NCBI GenBank assembly: GCA_963843835.1
Contig: CAWJMD010000003.1
Coordinates: 248,001-312,000, forward strand
Origin: CAWJMD01 sp963843835
Lineage (GTDB): Bacteria > Actinomycetota > Actinomycetes > Actinomycetales > CAWJMD01
Direction: 5' to 3'
Length of the DNA: 64,000 nucleotides
The notes below the pieces were generated by a model that saw nothing but the letters and a program-made list of their open reading frames with translations, did not search any database and was not told the origin of the DNA. Position numbers and translations under genes: made by a program. Shown here piece after piece: positions 61,990 to 64,000 of this stretch. Position 1 is the first letter of the stretch; every line of letters begins with the position of its first letter.

Positions 61990-62099
61990 CGTGAGCCCCC
62001 GTCCTTGAGCACGTCGTGCGGATGGCGGGAGTGAACCAACGAGGCCCACGGAAGTCGAGCGGCCGAACGGGTGAGACCCCCCTCGGCCGACCTGGTGGG

Positions 62100-62172
62100 T
62101 GGAGCTGAGGGGACTCGAACCCCTGACCCCCTCGTTGCGAACGAGGTGCGCTACCAGCTGCGCCACAGCCCC
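62100..62172 (-). tRNA. alaT: tRNA-Ala (CGC)
   Basis: This 73-nt cloverleaf has acceptor GGGGCTG/CAGCTCC with one G-U pair, anticodon stem CCTCG/CGAGG with loop TTCGCAA (anticodon CGC) and T-arm AGGGGTTCGAGTCCCCT. The 3' CCA is not encoded. Confidence 0.96.
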
Positions 62173-62252
62173 ATGAAGCGGTGCACAGGCTAACACCGGG
62201 GCCTGGACGGTTCGTCACCGGTGCGCGCCCGACGATCGGCGCGACCCGGCGG

Positions 62253-63101
62253 TCAGGCCCCGACGGCGCGCCGGTGGGCCGGCGGCGCGTACGTGGGGAT
62301 GTCGTCCTCGTCCACCTCGGGCCGGACGTGACCGACGGGCTCGACGGGCTCGACCGGCTCGACCGAGGTGTCGCGCCAGTCCGCGTACCAGCGCGTGACC
62401 TGGTCGAGCTCGACCCTCTCGCGTGGACGCGGGACCTCGTCCTTCAGCAGGTACGCCGGCAGCGGCACGGGGACGGGGGTCCACTCACCGGGCAGCGACT
62501 CGCGCGACGCGGCCCCGGCGGGCTCCACCGCCGCGACCGGCGCGGCGTCGGCCCCCTCGCCGTCGACGTCAGCGCGACCCAGCAGCGAGCCGTTCGCGAG
62601 CACGACCGACGAGGGGTCGAGCACGGCGGAGGACCCCTGCCGCCGCAGGGTGCGGGCACGTCGCCGCGCACGGGCCCGAAGCCCCACCAGGACTCCCGCA
62701 GCGGCGGCGCACGCCGCGACGGGGGCCCACGCCGGCGCCAGGGCCAGCGCGGCGAGTGCCACCGTCCCCGGGACCGCGACGAGGCTCACCACGAGGAGGG
62801 TCGCCGCCACCGCGGCGACCAGCGGGAAGCGGGCGCGGCCACGATCGGCCGCGACCTCGACCAGCGGCTCGTCGTTCTCGATGGCGAGAGGGGGCCTCGG
62901 CGGCGTCAGCAGGTAGGACGGTGCCGCCGGGCGGTCCGACCGGTCGGGCACGTCCTCGCGGCGGTCGAGCACGCGCATCGCCGTGGAGAAGCGGTCGTTG
63001 AAGCGCGAGGCGGACAGGTGCTCGCGCCGCCGGACCCAGCTGGGCACGAGGTAGGCGAGCCACAGCCCGATGACGACGAGGAAGATGAGGCTGCTGTCCA
63101 C
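62253..63101 (-). CDS. sepX: Divisome protein SepX/GlpR
   Basis: The 282-aa protein starts at GTG 63101 with DSSLIFLVVIGLWLAYLVPSW, one N-terminal helix, then RRREHLSASRFNDRFSTAMRVL, the SepX/GlpR hallmark. A second hydrophobic hairpin (about 95-150) precedes a charged C-terminal tail with repeated VEP units. SepX stabilises division septa in Streptomyces, and GlpR partners Glp in Corynebacterium. The neighbouring RimJ-type GNAT and molybdopterin-type gene match the conserved sepX locus. Confidence 0.82.
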   Translation of the reverse strand: MDSSLIFLVVIGLWLAYLVPSWVRRREHLSASRFNDRFSTAMRVLDRREDVPDRSDRPAAPSYLLTPPRPPLAIENDEPLVEVAADRGRARFPLVAAVAATLLVVSLVAVPGTVALAALALAPAWAPVAACAAAAGVLVGLRARARRRARTLRRQGSSAVLDPSSVVLANGSLLGRADVDGEGADAAPVAAVEPAGAASRESLPGEWTPVPVPLPAYLLKDEVPRPRERVELDQVTRWYADWRDTSVEPVEPVEPVGHVRPEVDEDDIPTYAPPAHRRAVGA

Positions 63102-63153
63102 GGTAGGGAACGCTAGGGCGCCGCACGTGCCCGCCCGGGCATCCGCTGCGGTG

Positions 63154-63169
63154 TGTCGCTGAAGCGACA
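63154..63169 (-). terminator. Weak hairpin after the GNAT gene
   Basis: TGTCGC-4 nt-GCGACA forms a 6-bp stem 28 nt after the GNAT stop and before sepX. It has no T-run, so terminator function is tentative. Confidence 0.3.
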
Positions 63170-63196
63170 GGTGTTTCTCGTGTGACTGGTGTGGTT

Positions 63197-63805
63197 TCAG
63201 GCGCTCCGGCCGGCCCGCCAGCGGTTCAGCAGCCCGCCGGTGACCTCGTCGGCCGTCAGCGCGAACGTGCGGTGGTCGCGCCAGGCGCCGTCGATGTGCA
63301 GGTAGCGCTCGCGCAGGCCCTCGTCGCGGAAGCCGAGCTTCTCGACCACCCGCAGGCTCGCGAGGTTCTCCGGCCGGATGTTCACCTCGACCCGGTGCAG
63401 CCCGAGCTCGAACAGGCAGTGGTCGGTCACCATGGCGACCGCGGTCGGCGCCACGTCTCGTCCCGCCATGGCCCGGTCCACCCAGTACCCGACCGCGCAG
63501 GAGCGCAGCGACCCCCACGCGATGCCGCCGACGCTGACCTGGCCGGCCAGCTCCCCGTCCAGCTCGATCGCGAGCGGAAGCCCCTGCCCCCGCCGCGCGC
63601 TGCGGTTCAGCTGGCGCACCATCGAGCCGTAGCCGCGCACCAGGTCGGCACCCTCGGGGCTGGTGGCCTCCCACGGCGAGAGCCAGTCCGCGTTCTGCGA
63701 GCGCAGGCGACGCCACACCCGCTTGTCACGCATCCGCAGGGGACGCAGGCGGACCCCCGAGTCGTCGTCCTCGAGCACGACGGGCCACCCGCTCAGCCTG
63801 ACCAC
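63197..63805 (-). CDS. RimJ/RimL-type GNAT acetyltransferase
   Basis: The GTG at 63805 gives 202 aa, starting VRLSGWPVVLEDDDSGVRLRPLRMRD. The GNAT core includes GQVSVGGIAWGSLRSCAVGYWVD, GRDVAPTAVAMVTDHCLFELGLHRVEVNIRPENLAS (key part ELGLHRVE and NLASLRVVEKLGF) and RYLHIDGAWRDH, as in ribosomal-protein or Ala N-acetyltransferases. In actinobacteria this gene sits between sepX and moa/glp genes. The start is uncertain because no strong ribosome binding site is visible. Confidence 0.85.
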   Translation of the reverse strand: MVRLSGWPVVLEDDDSGVRLRPLRMRDKRVWRRLRSQNADWLSPWEATSPEGADLVRGYGSMVRQLNRSARRGQGLPLAIELDGELAGQVSVGGIAWGSLRSCAVGYWVDRAMAGRDVAPTAVAMVTDHCLFELGLHRVEVNIRPENLASLRVVEKLGFRDEGLRERYLHIDGAWRDHRTFALTADEVTGGLLNRWRAGRSA

Positions 63806-63809
63806 CCGT

Positions 63810-64000
63810 TCATGGGGCGGCGGCGTCGCCGGAGGACGCGTGGTCGCCGCCGTGCACCTGGCTGACGGCGTGCGCGAGGACGGGTCCCAGTACGACGAGC
63901 CCGTCACGGCACCCGCCGGTCGACCCGGGCAGGTTCACGACGAGCGTCCGGCCGGCGAGGCCCGCCAGCCCCCGGGAGAGGGCCGCGGTCGGCACACCGT
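63810..64000 (-). CDS. Molybdenum cofactor biosynthesis protein MoaB/MogA (C-terminal part)
   Basis: The 3' end of a gene continues beyond the window. The visible residues PTAALSRGLAGLAGRTLVVNLPGSTGG and RDGLVVLGPVLAHAVSQVHGGDH match the C-terminus of MogA/MoaB, which adenylates molybdopterin. Key parts are SRGLAG, NLPGS and AHAVxQxHGGDH. It ends 5 nt before the RimJ-type GNAT start. The N-terminal half cannot be assessed. Confidence 0.8.
   Translation of the reverse strand, partial: GVPTAALSRGLAGLAGRTLVVNLPGSTGGCRDGLVVLGPVLAHAVSQVHGGDHASSGDAAAP

Noticed and set aside
61561..62196. Extended N-terminus of the small membrane protein back to 62196.
   Set aside because: The extra codons run through tRNA-Ala and an untranslated region. 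The GTG at 61989 gives a sensible membrane protein.

Overview
The window is a contiguous piece of a very GC-rich actinobacterial chromosome. Codon third positions are almost always G or C, GTG starts are common, and genes often overlap by 4 bp (ATGA or GTGA). Gene order matches actinobacterial core loci: tRNA-Thr, tRNA-Met, rpmG, two MaoC proteins, murB, tRNA-Trp, secE, nusG, rplK, rplA, rplJ, rplL; then pmt, rsmI, metG, tatD, rpf, rsmA, ispE. A Nocardioidaceae or Propionibacteriales-type organism is the likeliest source, but that is inference. No phage, insertion sequence or CRISPR array was seen.

Layout. 1-4058: ribosomal protein, NusG, SecE and tRNA-Trp cluster on the minus strand, with a structured rplJL leader. 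4233-12691: mainly plus-strand accessory block with an aspartate-type aminotransferase, an ABC exporter with its own two-component system, a class V aminotransferase, an adenosine deaminase-like enzyme, a DinB-like protein and a CbiX-type chelatase; a decayed relic follows. 13119-16874: murB, an MFS transporter, two hot-dog dehydratases, rpmG and two tRNAs. 17065-22336: a DUF4190 protein, tRNA-Tyr, YajQ, an ABC exporter and a Tat-lipoprotein hydrolase.

22326-28495: a complete assimilatory sulfate-reduction operon (sirA, cysH, cysD, cysN, cysG-like). It is preceded by a 31-codon leader peptide that carries its single Cys codon six codons before the stop. ATP sulfurylase (CysDN) makes APS, CysH reduces it to sulfite, SirA reduces sulfite to sulfide, and the CysG-like protein supplies siroheme. 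28559-40755: a ten-gene partial complex I (nuoABCHIJKLMN, lacking D, E, F and G) that diverges from a 2-oxoacid:ferredoxin oxidoreductase (korAB). This suggests ferredoxin-linked electron flow into a proton-pumping module.

40839-49490: a MarR regulator with a palindromic operator, an ABC-F ATPase, an exported DUF1501/DUF1800 pair, and rpf-rsmA-ispE. 49689-56700: tatD, metG, a DUF2975/XRE module with two near-identical palindromic operators, an AlaC-like aminotransferase, a diguanylate cyclase and rsmI. 56739-64000: pmt, a coupled SulP-MerR-GNAT operon, a hypothetical gene that may be frameshifted, tRNA-Ala, sepX, a RimJ-type GNAT and the 3' end of a MoaB/MogA gene cut by the window edge.

A recurrent signal is a -10-like TAnnnT hexamer exactly 6 (once 7) nt upstream of ATG or GTG. 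It marks likely leaderless transcripts for at least eight genes, including the sulfur leader peptide, nuoA, metG and pmt.
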